The notes below the pieces were generated by a model. That model was not told the origin of the DNA. It saw only the letters and a program-made list of their open reading frames with translations, and did no database searches. Both the position numbers and the translations under genes were made by a program. A stretch of 64,000 nucleotides of DNA from Halopseudomonas formosensis (GTDB lineage Bacteria > Pseudomonadota > Gammaproteobacteria > Pseudomonadales > Pseudomonadaceae), in contig NZ_FOYD01000001.1 of assembly GCF_900115905.1 (NCBI RefSeq), forward strand, positions 124,001 through 188,000. The letters are read 5' to 3'. Below are positions 47,197 through 56,651 of the stretch, one piece after another (within the stretch, counting starts at the first letter, position 1; every line of letters begins with the position of its first letter).

Positions 47197-47928
47197 CTAC
47201 AGCGACTGCAGCGTCAGGATGGTCCCGGTTACCAGCAGCAGGCCATAGACCAGTTGGCGGAAGCGCTGCTCATTGACCCTGTGATGCAGGTATTCACCGA
47301 CCAGCATGCCCAGCACCAGCAGCGGAATGAACCAGGGTAGCCGGGGCAGGGCCGGAACCAGCTTGCCCTGCATCAGCAGCATCAGACTCAGGCAGGCATT
47401 GAGGGAAAACCAGACGCAGAGCAGGGTGGCACGCAGCCGCCGCTTGTCCAGCTGGGTACCGGCCAGGGCATAGACCAGCAGCGGACCGCCCGAGGCGAAC
47501 AGGCCGTGGGTCAGGCCCGCACCCAGGGTCAGCAGTCGGTTCAGCCACGGCGGGTGCGGCCGCGCCGGTCTGCCGCGGCGCAGACGCCAGAGTTCACGGC
47601 CGGCGAACCACAGCATCAGTATTCCCAGCAGTCCCTTGAGCAGATCGTCCGCCAGCCATTGCTGCAGGGCGAATCCTGCCAGTGTGCCGAGCAGCATCAG
47701 CGGCAATATCACCCGCAGCAGCAGGGCACCGTGCAGCTGGCGACGATGGCGCAGCACCAGCGATCCACTCATCAGCACGTTCAGCGGCACCAGTACCGGC
47801 AGCAACTCGGCGACCGGCAACAGCAGCGCACCCAGGGCCAGGGCGATGACCAGACTGCCGAAGCCGGTCACGGCCTCCACCGTATAGGAGAGCAGGACGA
47901 ACAGGCCTATCCACAGCCAGGGATCCAT
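47197..47928 (-). CDS. TSUP (TauE/SafE) family permease
   Basis: Membrane protein of 243 residues with about eight hydrophobic segments in two halves, the TSUP pattern. The first half has VEAVTGFGSLVIALALGALLLP and the second GAGLTHGLFASGGPLLVYAL; the repeated G(F/L)...GG signatures are typical. The family exports sulfite, sulfonates or organic acids. Its start overlaps the stop of the SDR gene, and it is last in a four-gene operon. Confidence 0.9.
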   Translation of the reverse strand: MDPWLWIGLFVLLSYTVEAVTGFGSLVIALALGALLLPVAELLPVLVPLNVLMSGSLVLRHRRQLHGALLLRVILPLMLLGTLAGFALQQWLADDLLKGLLGILMLWFAGRELWRLRRGRPARPHPPWLNRLLTLGAGLTHGLFASGGPLLVYALAGTQLDKRRLRATLLCVWFSLNACLSLMLLMQGKLVPALPRLPWFIPLLVLGMLVGEYLHHRVNEQRFRQLVYGLLLVTGTILTLQSL

Positions 47929-48860
47929 CACGGGCGGCGGGCTCCACTGCACTGGGCGAAATAGTCCAGGGTCTCGGCGGAGGTCTTGCTCGGCACAAAG
48001 CCGAACTCCTCCTTCAAACGCCGGTTGCTGAGTACCGGGCGGTACTGCAGGAACCTGACCTGCGCCGGGCTGGTGGGCCGGCCGCGCCACTGGGCCAGTT
48101 GCAGGCCCAGGCGTACCAGCCATACCGGCAGGGTGCGCACCGGCTTGTTCAGCCGCGCGGCAATCTCGCGCATGCTCAGGGCGCCGTCGCCGGCCATGTT
48201 GTAGATGCCGGTGCGGCTCTGGCGCAGCCCCATCTCCATGGCGGCGATCACGTCCTGATCCCAGATGAACACGAAGGGCGAATCGCTGCCGCGCAGGGCG
48301 AGCAGCCGCGGCGCCATGAACAGCTCGGTGATCTGGTTGCGGGTGTCGGCGCCGAGTATGGTGCCGGGCCGGAAGATCAGCTGCTGCAACTGCGGATGGC
48401 CCTGGCGATAACTTGCCAGCATTTCCTCGATCTGCCGCTTGTGGTCGGAGTAGGCGAACTCGGGATTGCCGCGCAGCGGGTCCTGCTCGTCGATCCACTC
48501 CGGGTTGTCCGCATGGTAGCCGTAGGCCGCGCCGGAGCTGGTCACCGTCAGGTGCCTTACCCCGGCGCGCAGGCAGCATTCCAGTACGTTGCGGGTGCCG
48601 TTGACGTCGATGTCGAAGTCCCGATGGCGGTCGGCGGAGGCCTGGAGTACCGAGGCCAGGTGCACTACGTGGGTGATCTGCTGCTCCTGCAGCAGCTCGG
48701 CCAGCGCCGGGTCGCGGATATCCAGCTGGTGTACCGGGAAGTCCAGATCATCCCGTGCCCGGATATCGGTCCCGACAACATGCAGATCCGTGGCCAGACG
48801 GTTACCCAGTTGATGTCCGAGATAGCCGGCGGCGCCGGTAATCAGGATGCGCGGTGTCAT
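47928..48860 (-). CDS. NAD-dependent epimerase/dehydratase (extended SDR)
   Basis: Protein of 310 residues with the nucleotide-binding GAAGYLG motif (residues 9-15), Ser109 in TVTSSGAAYG, and the catalytic Tyr137-x3-Lys141 in AYSDHK. It belongs to the extended short-chain dehydrogenases that include sugar epimerases and 3-beta-hydroxysteroid dehydrogenase-like enzymes. Substrate unknown. Start and stop overlap the neighbouring genes, so it is translated as part of the FMO-BASS-SDR-TSUP operon. Confidence 0.9.
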   Translation of the reverse strand: MTPRILITGAAGYLGHQLGNRLATDLHVVGTDIRARDDLDFPVHQLDIRDPALAELLQEQQITHVVHLASVLQASADRHRDFDIDVNGTRNVLECCLRAGVRHLTVTSSGAAYGYHADNPEWIDEQDPLRGNPEFAYSDHKRQIEEMLASYRQGHPQLQQLIFRPGTILGADTRNQITELFMAPRLLALRGSDSPFVFIWDQDVIAAMEMGLRQSRTGIYNMAGDGALSMREIAARLNKPVRTLPVWLVRLGLQLAQWRGRPTSPAQVRFLQYRPVLSNRRLKEEFGFVPSKTSAETLDYFAQCSGARRP

Positions 48861-49798
48861 GGCAGTTGCTCCTTGATGGTGGCGGGCGCCAGGGCGGGAT
48901 CATCGGCGGGCAGTGGCCGGCGTGCCCAGTACTGGGACAGGGTCAGGCCGCTGACCAGATGCCATACGCCCCAGAAGGCGGTGATCAGCAGCATGCCGCC
49001 GGCATTGGGGAAGAAGGTGAAAAGAATGACCAGGCCCAGTCCGGAATTCTGGATGCCGACCTCCAGGGTCACCGCGCGGCGGTCGCTCTCAGCCAGGCGG
49101 CACAGACGGGCCATGCCGTAGCCCAGCAGCAGTGCCAGCAGGTTGTGGCCGACCACCAGCCAGAAGAAGCTGTGGAACCGCGCGAGGAAGAGATCGACGT
49201 TGCGGCTGAAGGCAATTGCCACAAAGCCGAGGAAGACCAGCAGGGATATCACCCGCAGGGGTTTCTCGCTGCGCTCGACCAGACCGGGAAAGCGGCGACC
49301 TGTGATCATGCCCACCGCCATGGGCAGCGCCAGCACCAGCAGCACCAGCCAGAGCACGCTGCCCGGCTCCAGGCTGATCTCGGTGAGATAGGCGCGGGTA
49401 TGGGGGTTGAGCCAGCCGTACAGGGCAAAATTCAGCGGCGTCATGATGGTGGCGGCCAGACTGGAGACCGCGGTCATGCTCACCGACACTGCCAGGTTGC
49501 CCCGGGCCAGCCAGGTCATGACGTTGGAGAAGCTGCCGCCGGGGCAGGCGGCTACCAGGATCATGCCCAGGGCCAGCTCGGCGTCGATGCGCAGCCACCA
49601 GGTGACCAGGCAGGTGGCGGCGGGCAGCAGCAGGAACTGGGCAATCAGCCCGACCACCGGTGTGACCGGGGCCCGGGCGATACGGCGGAAGTCCTCCAGG
49701 CGCAGGGACAGGGACACGCCGAACATCATGCAGGCCATGATGATGTTCAGCAGCAGCATGCTGGCCGGATCGAAATCCAGCGCCGGTGCGCCGTTCAT
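48857..49798 (-). CDS. Bile acid:sodium symporter family protein
   Basis: Membrane protein of 313 residues with nine to ten hydrophobic segments. The AACPGGSFSNVMTWLARGNLAVSVSMTAVSS region contains the conserved sodium-site motifs of the BASS fold, and EVGIQNSGLGLVILF is the crossing helix. BASS proteins take up organic anions such as bile acids, pyruvate or pantoate with sodium. Its place beside an FMO and an SDR suggests import of the substrate for these enzymes. Confidence 0.92.
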   Translation of the reverse strand: MNGAPALDFDPASMLLLNIIMACMMFGVSLSLRLEDFRRIARAPVTPVVGLIAQFLLLPAATCLVTWWLRIDAELALGMILVAACPGGSFSNVMTWLARGNLAVSVSMTAVSSLAATIMTPLNFALYGWLNPHTRAYLTEISLEPGSVLWLVLLVLALPMAVGMITGRRFPGLVERSEKPLRVISLLVFLGFVAIAFSRNVDLFLARFHSFFWLVVGHNLLALLLGYGMARLCRLAESDRRAVTLEVGIQNSGLGLVILFTFFPNAGGMLLITAFWGVWHLVSGLTLSQYWARRPLPADDPALAPATIKEQLP

Positions 49799-51123
49799 TG
49801 GCTCACCACCAGATCGGCGGGGGCCGCGGGCAGCGCCTGCTCCAGCTCCGCGATATGCCGGTGCAGGGCGGCCAGATAGACCTCCTTGTTCACGTAGTAG
49901 GCCATGCGCGCCAGCTTGATGTAGCGATAGCCGCCGTCCAGCCGTTCACCGGCCCGGTTCTGCCGGGCCTGATCCAGCGCCGCCACCGCCTGGCTGCCGG
50001 CCTGTCGGTGGTGCAGGTAGAGCGCCACCAGACGGGCCTGCTGGTTGCGGCCCTCCCAGCCCAGACCGGTCGCCTCGATCATGCCCATCATGAACAGGTT
50101 GTCGTACTGCGGGTGGAAGATGTTCATGTACAGCTGGGGTGCGTCTTCACTTTCGGGCCAGTTCAGGTGGCGGCGCTCGATGAAGGGGTAGTCCAGCTGG
50201 TAACCGGTGGCCTGGAGTATGAGGTCGTACTCGGCGCTGGCGCCGTCGGCAAACCTCACCCGGTGCCCGTCGATGGCGGCGATATCCCGACGCGGGGTGA
50301 TGTCGCCATGCCCCAGATGGTGGAGGATCAGCGAGTTGACCACGGGGTGGGACTCGTACATGCGGTAATCGGGGTCAGGCAGACCGTAGTCCGAGGGCTT
50401 GCCGAGGATCATGCGGATCATGGCCGCATCGATGCGCTGCTTGAGCGGGCGCGGCAGACGGCGCTTGCCGCCGAGGGTGTCGATGGGCCGGCCCCGGACG
50501 AACTTGGGCAGGAAGTAGTAGCCCCGGCGCAGGCTGATATCCACGCTGGCGGCGTGGTGTACGGCGTCCACGGCGATGTCCGCCCCGGAGTTGCCGCAGC
50601 CGACCAGCAACACCCGCTTGCCCTTGAATACCTCGGGGCTGCGGTAATCCGCCGAATGCATCAGTTCGCCGCTGAACTGCCCCGGCAGACCGGGGATGTT
50701 CGGCTTGTGCAGGGTGCCGTTGGCGATCAGCACGCCATCGAATCGGCGCCTTTGCTGTACACCATCGCGCTCGCTGAGCAACATCCAGCCGTCCCCGTCC
50801 GGCGTCAGCTCGATGACCCGGGTGTTGAACTCGTAATGGCGTCGGAGCTGGAAGTGCGAGGCGTAGTCGTGGAAGTAGCGGCGCATCTCGCTGTGGTGCG
50901 GGTAGGGCGCCACGCTGTCGTCCATGGGGAACTCGGCAAATTCGGTCATGCGCTTGGACGAGATCAGGTGAGCGCTGTCGTACATGGTGCTGTGCGGGTT
51001 GTCTATGTCCCACAGGCCGCCGACATCACTGTGCTGTTCGAAACCGATGAAGGGGATTCCAAGCTTCTGCAGATTGCGTGCGCTGGCCAGACCCATGGGT
51101 CCGGCGCCGATGATGGCATACAT
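49795..51123 (-). CDS. Flavin-containing monooxygenase
   Basis: Protein of 442 residues with the FAD motif GAGPMGLASARNL at residues 6-18 and the NADPH motif GCGNSGADIAVDA in the middle. The segments FPMDDSVAPYPHHSEMRRYFHDYA and LQATGYQLDYPF are typical of FMO-like enzymes, which oxygenate nitrogen, sulfur or carbonyl groups. First gene of the operon; divergent from an AraC regulator 94 bases away. Substrate unknown. Confidence 0.92.
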   Translation of the reverse strand: MYAIIGAGPMGLASARNLQKLGIPFIGFEQHSDVGGLWDIDNPHSTMYDSAHLISSKRMTEFAEFPMDDSVAPYPHHSEMRRYFHDYASHFQLRRHYEFNTRVIELTPDGDGWMLLSERDGVQQRRRFDGVLIANGTLHKPNIPGLPGQFSGELMHSADYRSPEVFKGKRVLLVGCGNSGADIAVDAVHHAASVDISLRRGYYFLPKFVRGRPIDTLGGKRRLPRPLKQRIDAAMIRMILGKPSDYGLPDPDYRMYESHPVVNSLILHHLGHGDITPRRDIAAIDGHRVRFADGASAEYDLILQATGYQLDYPFIERRHLNWPESEDAPQLYMNIFHPQYDNLFMMGMIEATGLGWEGRNQQARLVALYLHHRQAGSQAVAALDQARQNRAGERLDGGYRYIKLARMAYYVNKEVYLAALHRHIAELEQALPAAPADLVVSQ

Positions 51124-51217
51124 GTATGCTGACTCCTTATTGTTATGATGCCGAGTCTACGGCACGGGAATCAGTACGTATCCCACCAAACGGGACAGGG
51201 AACCGGCAATACGGGCC

Positions 51218-52192
51218 ATGCACGATATCAGCGAACAGACAGTCACTCCCAGGTACAGCCAGGCCATGCTGCAACTGGCCGAACGGGCCGGCATTGCCCT
51301 GCCGGAGGCGCTGCGTGCCCGCATGGAGGGCCTGCAGCGGGTGCCCATCCACTGGCAGGACGAACTCTGGGAGGCGTTGTGCGAGGCCAGTGGTGATCCC
51401 CTGGTGGGGCTGCAGCTGGGCCTGCAGATCCAGGTCGGGCATCTGGACAGTCTCGGCATGCTGCTGGTGACCTGTGACACCCTGGGCGAAGCGCTGGAGG
51501 AACTCATGGAGTACACCCCGGTGATCAGCGATGGCGGTGAATTCCGCCTGCGCCGTGAAACGGATCTGGTGTTCGTCGAGTATCGCCCGCGTTTCCAGGT
51601 GCGCCAGGCGGAACGGGCCGAGGCGGCCATGGGCAGCCTGCTCAACCTGACCGGCTGGGCCACCGGCGGACGCTTCCAGCCGGCGGGCATCTGGCTGCGC
51701 CACCGGCCGCTGGCGGCGCCGGAACGTTATGCGGAGCTGACCGGCTGCCCGGTGCATTTTCAGGCCGAGCATTATCAGCTGGGCATCACCCCCGAGCAGC
51801 TGGCGCTGCCGCAGATCCAGGCCAACAGCGTGCTGCGCGACCACCTGCGCCAGCTGGCCGATCAGATGCTCGCCGAGCTGGGTCGCCAGAGCATGGCGGC
51901 CGAGGTGGAACAGCTGATACGCGCCCATCCGCGCTGGGGCAAGGAGCGCATTGCCGAACAGCTGCAGCTCAGCGGCCGGCACCTGCACCGGCGGCTGGCC
52001 GAGGACGGGCTGACCTTCAAGGCGCTGCGCGACAGCGTATTGCAGTCCATGGCCTGCCAGCTGCTGGGTAGCGACCTGCGCCTGTCGCAGATCGCCGAGC
52101 AACTGGGTTTTTCCGATGAGAATGCCTTTACCCGGGCGTTCCGCCGCTGGCAGGGCGTCACGCCTGCGCGCTATCGGGAAACCCGGCGCTGA
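51218..52192 (+). CDS. AraC family regulator
   Basis: Protein of 324 residues with an N-terminal AraC-type ligand-binding domain (about 20-200, of the OruR-like type) and a C-terminal double helix-turn-helix (ERIAEQLQLSGRHLHRRL, then LRLSQIAEQLGFSDENAFTRAFRRW). Divergent from the FMO operon, which it most likely activates in response to the imported substrate. Downstream is a convergent DUF488 gene. Confidence 0.93.
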   Translation: MHDISEQTVTPRYSQAMLQLAERAGIALPEALRARMEGLQRVPIHWQDELWEALCEASGDPLVGLQLGLQIQVGHLDSLGMLLVTCDTLGEALEELMEYTPVISDGGEFRLRRETDLVFVEYRPRFQVRQAERAEAAMGSLLNLTGWATGGRFQPAGIWLRHRPLAAPERYAELTGCPVHFQAEHYQLGITPEQLALPQIQANSVLRDHLRQLADQMLAELGRQSMAAEVEQLIRAHPRWGKERIAEQLQLSGRHLHRRLAEDGLTFKALRDSVLQSMACQLLGSDLRLSQIAEQLGFSDENAFTRAFRRWQGVTPARYRETRR

Positions 52193-52205
52193 AAGCCTGT
52201 CCGTT

Positions 52206-52793
52206 TCACAGATCCAGTTGCTGCTGAACCTGCTGTTCCCGCTCCCTGGCATTGAGCGGCTCGCCGCGGCCGGCCTCGTAGGTCAGCTCGCCATGATACA
52301 GGCGGGCAGGGCGGGTATAGGGATGTTCCTCGCAGTGCTGTTCGTCCTGGATGTGCAGCACCTGCACTCCCGCCGTCATCAGTACATCGGAAATGATCGA
52401 GCGGTGGCAGCGCCACCAGAGCACCTCGGCGCACATCATCGCGGTACGGTGCCGCGCAGCCAGTTCCTGCAGGCGGGCCAGGCCCCGGGCGAATTCGGCA
52501 CTGGCCACATGGTCGGCGTAGCCGCGGAAGGAGGTATTGCGCCAGGCCGTGTTGGGCGAGTCGGCTGAGGGGCGGCGCCGGCCGCCGAGTTCCGTCAGCA
52601 GCTGGTAATGGATGCCCGCCGCCTGCAGGCTGTCTCGCAGCGCCTGCTGGCCGAACTGCGGCAGGCGGCGGGAACCCGGAAAGCGCCGCACGTCCGCCAG
52701 GACCTCGATTCGGTAATGGCGCAGCAGGGCGATGAAGTCCTCGATCGAGCGGGTCGAATGGCCCAGGGTCCAGATGGTCTGCGGCTGGGCCAT
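52206..52793 (-). CDS. DUF488 family protein
   Basis: From the ATG at 52793, preceded by GAGGAGG, the product has 195 residues. Motifs WTLGHSTRSIEDFIALL, VLADVRRFPGSRRLPQFG and MCAEVLWWRCHRSIISD are those of DUF488, a widespread family. The MCAE...CHR cysteine/histidine block may be an active or metal site. A longer reading to 52865 is not favoured. Function not established. Confidence 0.9.
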   Translation of the reverse strand: MAQPQTIWTLGHSTRSIEDFIALLRHYRIEVLADVRRFPGSRRLPQFGQQALRDSLQAAGIHYQLLTELGGRRRPSADSPNTAWRNTSFRGYADHVASAEFARGLARLQELAARHRTAMMCAEVLWWRCHRSIISDVLMTAGVQVLHIQDEQHCEEHPYTRPARLYHGELTYEAGRGEPLNAREREQQVQQQLDL

Positions 52794-52933
52794 GTCACCT
52801 GCCTCCTCAGGACGTGGGTACCTGTCTTCTGTGACCGGCAAAGGCGCGGAAGGTTGTGTCGGCAATCGGCTGGCAGGCCACCAGTCCCGGGACTAGGCTG
52901 GAGGGATCGTCAACCCCGGACCGGAGGTGAGCT

Positions 52934-53380
52934 GTGGAAACCATGGAACTGCATCGCGGCAGACTGCTGGATCATGTGCAACTGGTGGTGCGCGATCTGC
53001 CCGCCGCTGAACGCTTCTATACCGCTGTCGCCGCCGGGCTGGGCATACCGGTCGGCGGGCGTGGCGAGGGCTTTGTCTGGATCGATGAGCTGGTGCTCTC
53101 GGCGCTGGACTCGCCGGCGGCACTCGGCGAGCCCACAGGGCGTCATCATCTGGCCTTCCAGGCGCCGGACCGGGAGACCGTGGAGGCGGTTTACCAGGCG
53201 GCGCTGGCCGCCGGGGGGCGGGACAACGGCGCACCGGGACTGCGGCCCTATCATCCGGACTATTACGCCGCTTTCGTGCTGGATCCCGACGGCAACAATA
53301 TCGAGGTGGTCTATCACGGCCCCGCCCGGCGCAGTGCGCCTTCGGTACAGATCTCCTTCGACCTTCAGCAGGGAGCCTGA
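52934..53380 (+). CDS. VOC superfamily protein (glyoxalase/dioxygenase fold)
   Basis: Protein of 148 residues from the GTG at 52934, which follows GGAGG by 6 bases; an internal ATG at 52943 is possible. It has the N-terminal LDHVQLVVRDLPAAERFY strand, HHLAFQAPDRETVEAVY, and YYAAFVLDPDGNNIEVVYH near the end, which give the His...His...Glu metal site of vicinal-oxygen-chelate enzymes. The reaction is unknown. Confidence 0.9.
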   Translation: METMELHRGRLLDHVQLVVRDLPAAERFYTAVAAGLGIPVGGRGEGFVWIDELVLSALDSPAALGEPTGRHHLAFQAPDRETVEAVYQAALAAGGRDNGAPGLRPYHPDYYAAFVLDPDGNNIEVVYHGPARRSAPSVQISFDLQQGA

Positions 53381-53449
53381 GCCGGGCGGCAAAGAGTCGA
53401 CCGCAGCGGTAAACTAGCCGGTAATCCTGTTGCCGCAAGGACCTGTCCC

Positions 53450-54628
53450 GTGCCCCGAACTCGCCGTTGGTTACCCATCCTGCTCGCGCTCGTGCTGTTG
53501 CTGCTGTGGTTTGCCTGGCGCCAGTGGCAGGGGCCGGAGATTCCTGCCTATCAGCTGGAGCAGCGTCCGCTGGTGCAGCGGGTAGTGGCCAGCGGCGAGG
53601 TCGACAGCCAGTCGCTGGCCCAGGTCGGCAGCGAGATCACCGGGGTGGTCAAGGCGCGACACGTGCGCGAAGGCGATGCGGTACGGGCCGGGGATCTGCT
53701 GATCGAGCTGCACGACGAGGAGCAGCAGGCACGGCTGCGCGAGGCGGAAGCGGCGTTGCGGCAGCTGGTCCAGTCCCAGCGCCCGCAGACCGAGGCCGCC
53801 CTGCGCGAGGCGCAGACCAATCTGGCCCAGGCCAGCCGTGAGCGCGAGCGTCGGGAAGCGCTGGTGGCGCGGCAACTGCTGCCGGCCGAACAGGGCGAGC
53901 AGGCCCGGCAGGCCGAGATCAGTGCCCGCTCGGCATTGCAGCGGGCCCAGGCCGCTGCGGCGGCGGCCGCCCCCGGCGGCAGTGACGAGCAACTGTTGCA
54001 GCAGCGTCTGGCCGCCGCCCGTGCTGCGCTGGAGCGTACCCTTATCCGCGCCCGCTTCGATGGCGTGGTACAGGTGCGCGCGGTGGAGCCGGGGGATGTG
54101 GTACAGCCGGGCAAGGCCCTGCTGCAGATCGCCCGGGCTGACAGCCGGGAGATCCTGGTGCCGCTGGATGAGAAGGAGCTGGGCCCGGTGGCGGTCGGGC
54201 AGCCGGCGCTGATCATTGCCGATGCCTACCCGAACGAGGTACTGGAAGGCCGCGTCAGCTTCATCGCCCCGGCGGTGGATACCAACAGGGGCACCATAGA
54301 TGTGCATCTGGAGTTGCTGGAGTCGGCGGACTTTCTGCGCCAGGGCATGACGGTGTCGGTGGATATCCGCACCGCCAGCCGGGATCAGGCCCTGGTCATT
54401 CCCAATGATGCCCTGTTCAACCGTCGGGGTGACAGTGCCGAAGTGCTGCGCCTGGCCGGCGGACGGCTGGCCGAGCGGGTGCCGGTGCGCCTGGGGCTGC
54501 GGGGCACCGGGCTGACCGAGGTGGTGGAGGGGGTGGGCGCCGGGGATGTGCTGCTGACCGATGAGCAGGCCGAGGGGCGTCGGGTGCGGGCACGCATCGA
54601 TCCGCTGCGCGAGGATCGGCGGGAATGA
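53450..54628 (+). CDS. Efflux ABC adaptor (HlyD/MacA-like)
   Basis: Periplasmic adaptor of 392 residues starting at a GTG. One N-terminal membrane helix (about 6-22) is followed by a lipoyl half-motif (VVASGEVDSQSLAQVGSEITGVV), a long coiled coil (about 90-190, with many Gln, Glu, Arg and Ala), then a beta-barrel region. It connects an inner-membrane ABC exporter to an outer-membrane channel or the periplasm. It overlaps the permease gene by four bases. The exported substrate is unknown. Confidence 0.9.
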   Translation: MPRTRRWLPILLALVLLLLWFAWRQWQGPEIPAYQLEQRPLVQRVVASGEVDSQSLAQVGSEITGVVKARHVREGDAVRAGDLLIELHDEEQQARLREAEAALRQLVQSQRPQTEAALREAQTNLAQASRERERREALVARQLLPAEQGEQARQAEISARSALQRAQAAAAAAAPGGSDEQLLQQRLAAARAALERTLIRARFDGVVQVRAVEPGDVVQPGKALLQIARADSREILVPLDEKELGPVAVGQPALIIADAYPNEVLEGRVSFIAPAVDTNRGTIDVHLELLESADFLRQGMTVSVDIRTASRDQALVIPNDALFNRRGDSAEVLRLAGGRLAERVPVRLGLRGTGLTEVVEGVGAGDVLLTDEQAEGRRVRARIDPLREDRRE

Positions 54629-55854
54629 GCATTCGCCCGCTGCTGTCCAGTGCCTGGACCGAGTGGCTGATCGCGCTGCGCTTTCTGCTGGACAACCGCA
54701 TGCAGACCCTGCTGATCCTGTTCGGCATCACCGTCGGCTCGGCGGTCATCGTCTTCATCACCGCCATCATTACCGGTCTGCAGAGCAACGTGGTGGACCG
54801 CACCCTGGGCACCCAGGCGCATATCCGGGTGCTGCCGCTGGACGAATTCAACCGTCTGGCGCCGTTGCCCGCCGGCACCCTGTCGCTGCTGCGCGAGAGT
54901 CCGCGGGCCCAGCGGCTGCGCTCGATCAGCAACTGGCAGGATGTGGTGACCCTGCTCGACCAGCACCCGCGGCTGACCGCCGTGTCACCGGTGGTCAGTG
55001 GGCCGGCGCTGGCCCTGAGCGGCGTGGCACGGGCCTCGGTGGCATTGATCGGCATGGATCCGCTGCGCTATGAGCGCATCATCCCCATCAGCGAGGATCT
55101 GCTCGCCGGCCGCTTCCGGGTCGGGGCAGGGCACGCGGTGATCGGCAGCGAGCTGGCCCGGGACCTGGGGCTCAATACCGGCGACAAGCTGCGGTTGGAC
55201 GGCGGCGAGGGCCGCGAGGCGGTGGTGGATGTGGCCGGCATCTTCGAGCTGGGTGTGCGCGAGCTGGATGCCCGTTACGTCTACCTGGATCTCAAGCAGG
55301 CCCAGACCCTGCTGGCGCTGCCCGGCGGCGTGACCGTAATCGATACCCGGGTGGACGAGATCTTCGCCGCCGATGAGCTGGCCCGGCGTATCGAGCGTCT
55401 GACCGGCCTCAGGGGCGAGAGCTGGATGGAAACCAACGGCCAGCTGCTCAACGCACTGCGCTCCCAGAGCATGACCACACAGATGATCCGCCTGTTTGTC
55501 GGTATCTCGGTGGCCTTCGGCATCGCCAGCGTGCTGGCGGTCAGTGTGGTGCAGCGCACCCGGGAGATCGGCATCCTGCGCGCCATGGGCAGCCCCCGCG
55601 GGCAGATCCTGCGGGTATTCCTGCTGCAGGGCGGCCTGCTCGGTCTGCTCGGTTCGGGAATCGGCGGCGCCGTGGGCTGGCTGCTGGTGCAGGTGTTCAA
55701 CATCTTCGGTCCGGGGCTGTTCCAGGTGACGGTCGAGCCGGGGCTGATACCGGCGGCCATGCTGATCGCCTGCCTGGCCGGCGTGCTGGCAGCGGCGGTG
55801 CCGGCCCGCCGTGCCGCCCACTATGATCCGGCGGTGGCGATCCGTTATGTCTGA
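54625..55854 (+). CDS. MacB/DevC-type ABC permease
   Basis: Protein of 409 residues with an N-terminal helix, a large periplasmic domain (about 55-275) and three C-terminal helices of the FtsX/MacB permease domain (VAFGIASVLAVSVVQRTREIGILRAMGS). The ATPase is a separate gene, so the arrangement is DevBCA/LolCD-like rather than MacB-like. It overlaps the ATPase gene by eight bases. Confidence 0.9.
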   Translation: MSIRPLLSSAWTEWLIALRFLLDNRMQTLLILFGITVGSAVIVFITAIITGLQSNVVDRTLGTQAHIRVLPLDEFNRLAPLPAGTLSLLRESPRAQRLRSISNWQDVVTLLDQHPRLTAVSPVVSGPALALSGVARASVALIGMDPLRYERIIPISEDLLAGRFRVGAGHAVIGSELARDLGLNTGDKLRLDGGEGREAVVDVAGIFELGVRELDARYVYLDLKQAQTLLALPGGVTVIDTRVDEIFAADELARRIERLTGLRGESWMETNGQLLNALRSQSMTTQMIRLFVGISVAFGIASVLAVSVVQRTREIGILRAMGSPRGQILRVFLLQGGLLGLLGSGIGGAVGWLLVQVFNIFGPGLFQVTVEPGLIPAAMLIACLAGVLAAAVPARRAAHYDPAVAIRYV

Positions 55855-56557
55855 TGAAGTCCTGCGCCTGGAAGGCATCGGCAAGACCTTCAACCAGGGT
55901 ACGGCGCTGGAGGCCAGGGTGCTGCAGGACATCAACCTGCGGCTGGGGCGCGGCGAGCTGACCGCGCTGATCGGCCCATCCGGGTCGGGCAAGAGTACCC
56001 TGCTCAATCTGATCGGCCTGCTGGATGTGCCCACCGCCGGAGAACTCTACCTGCAGGGGCGGCCGACCCGCAGCAGCGACGATGCCACCCGTACCCGGAT
56101 GCGCAACGAGTCGCTGGGCTTCGTGTTCCAGTTCCACCATCTGATTTCCGCCTTCAGCGTGCTGGAAAACGTACTGATGCCACTGATCATCCGCAGCGGG
56201 CGGCCGTCGGCCGAGGCCGTGGAGCTGGCCCGCAGCCTGTTGCAAGAGGTGGGGCTGGAGCGCCTTGCCGACAAGAGGCCCACCGAGATCTCCGGTGGCC
56301 AGCAGCAGCGGGTGGCCATCGCCCGGGCACTGGTGACCCGACCGCCGCTGCTGCTGGCTGACGAGCCCACCGGCAACCTGGACAGTCGTACCGCCGCCAG
56401 CGTGTTCGACCTGTTCCGCCGCATCAACGAGCAGTTCGGCTGCTCCATCCTGGTGGTGACCCACGACCCCCGACTGGCGGCCAGCTGCCCGCGCACCATA
56501 GAGCTGGTAGACGGCCGCATTGTCAGCGACGGGGCGAGCATTCCCATGCCTCCGTGA
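55847..56557 (+). CDS. ABC exporter ATPase (LolD/DevA-like)
   Basis: ATP-binding protein of 236 residues from the ATG at 55847. Walker A is GPSGSGKST (43-51), the signature ISGGQQQRVAIARAL, Walker B LLLADEPTGNLDS and the His loop VVTHD. LolD/MacB-type ATPases share the FQFHHL Q-loop seen here. Third gene of the exporter operon; the Zur box of the next gene begins 12 bases after its stop. Confidence 0.93.
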   Translation: MSDEVLRLEGIGKTFNQGTALEARVLQDINLRLGRGELTALIGPSGSGKSTLLNLIGLLDVPTAGELYLQGRPTRSSDDATRTRMRNESLGFVFQFHHLISAFSVLENVLMPLIIRSGRPSAEAVELARSLLQEVGLERLADKRPTEISGGQQQRVAIARALVTRPPLLLADEPTGNLDSRTAASVFDLFRRINEQFGCSILVVTHDPRLAASCPRTIELVDGRIVSDGASIPMPP

Positions 56558-56568
56558 AAAACAGGTTG

Positions 56569-56587
56569 ATTGTTATAATATAACAAT
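56569..56587. promoter_or_regulatory. Zur box
   Basis: ATTGTTATAATATAACAAT is a perfect palindrome around a central A and contains the GTTATANTATAAC core of the proteobacterial Zur consensus. It lies 65 bases before a zinc receptor gene. Confidence 0.92.
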
Positions 56588-56651
56588 TCATATTATGCGC
56601 CCTTCGCCCGGCGTGCGGTCCGGGTCGTGTCAAAAACGAGGGCTGAATAAC

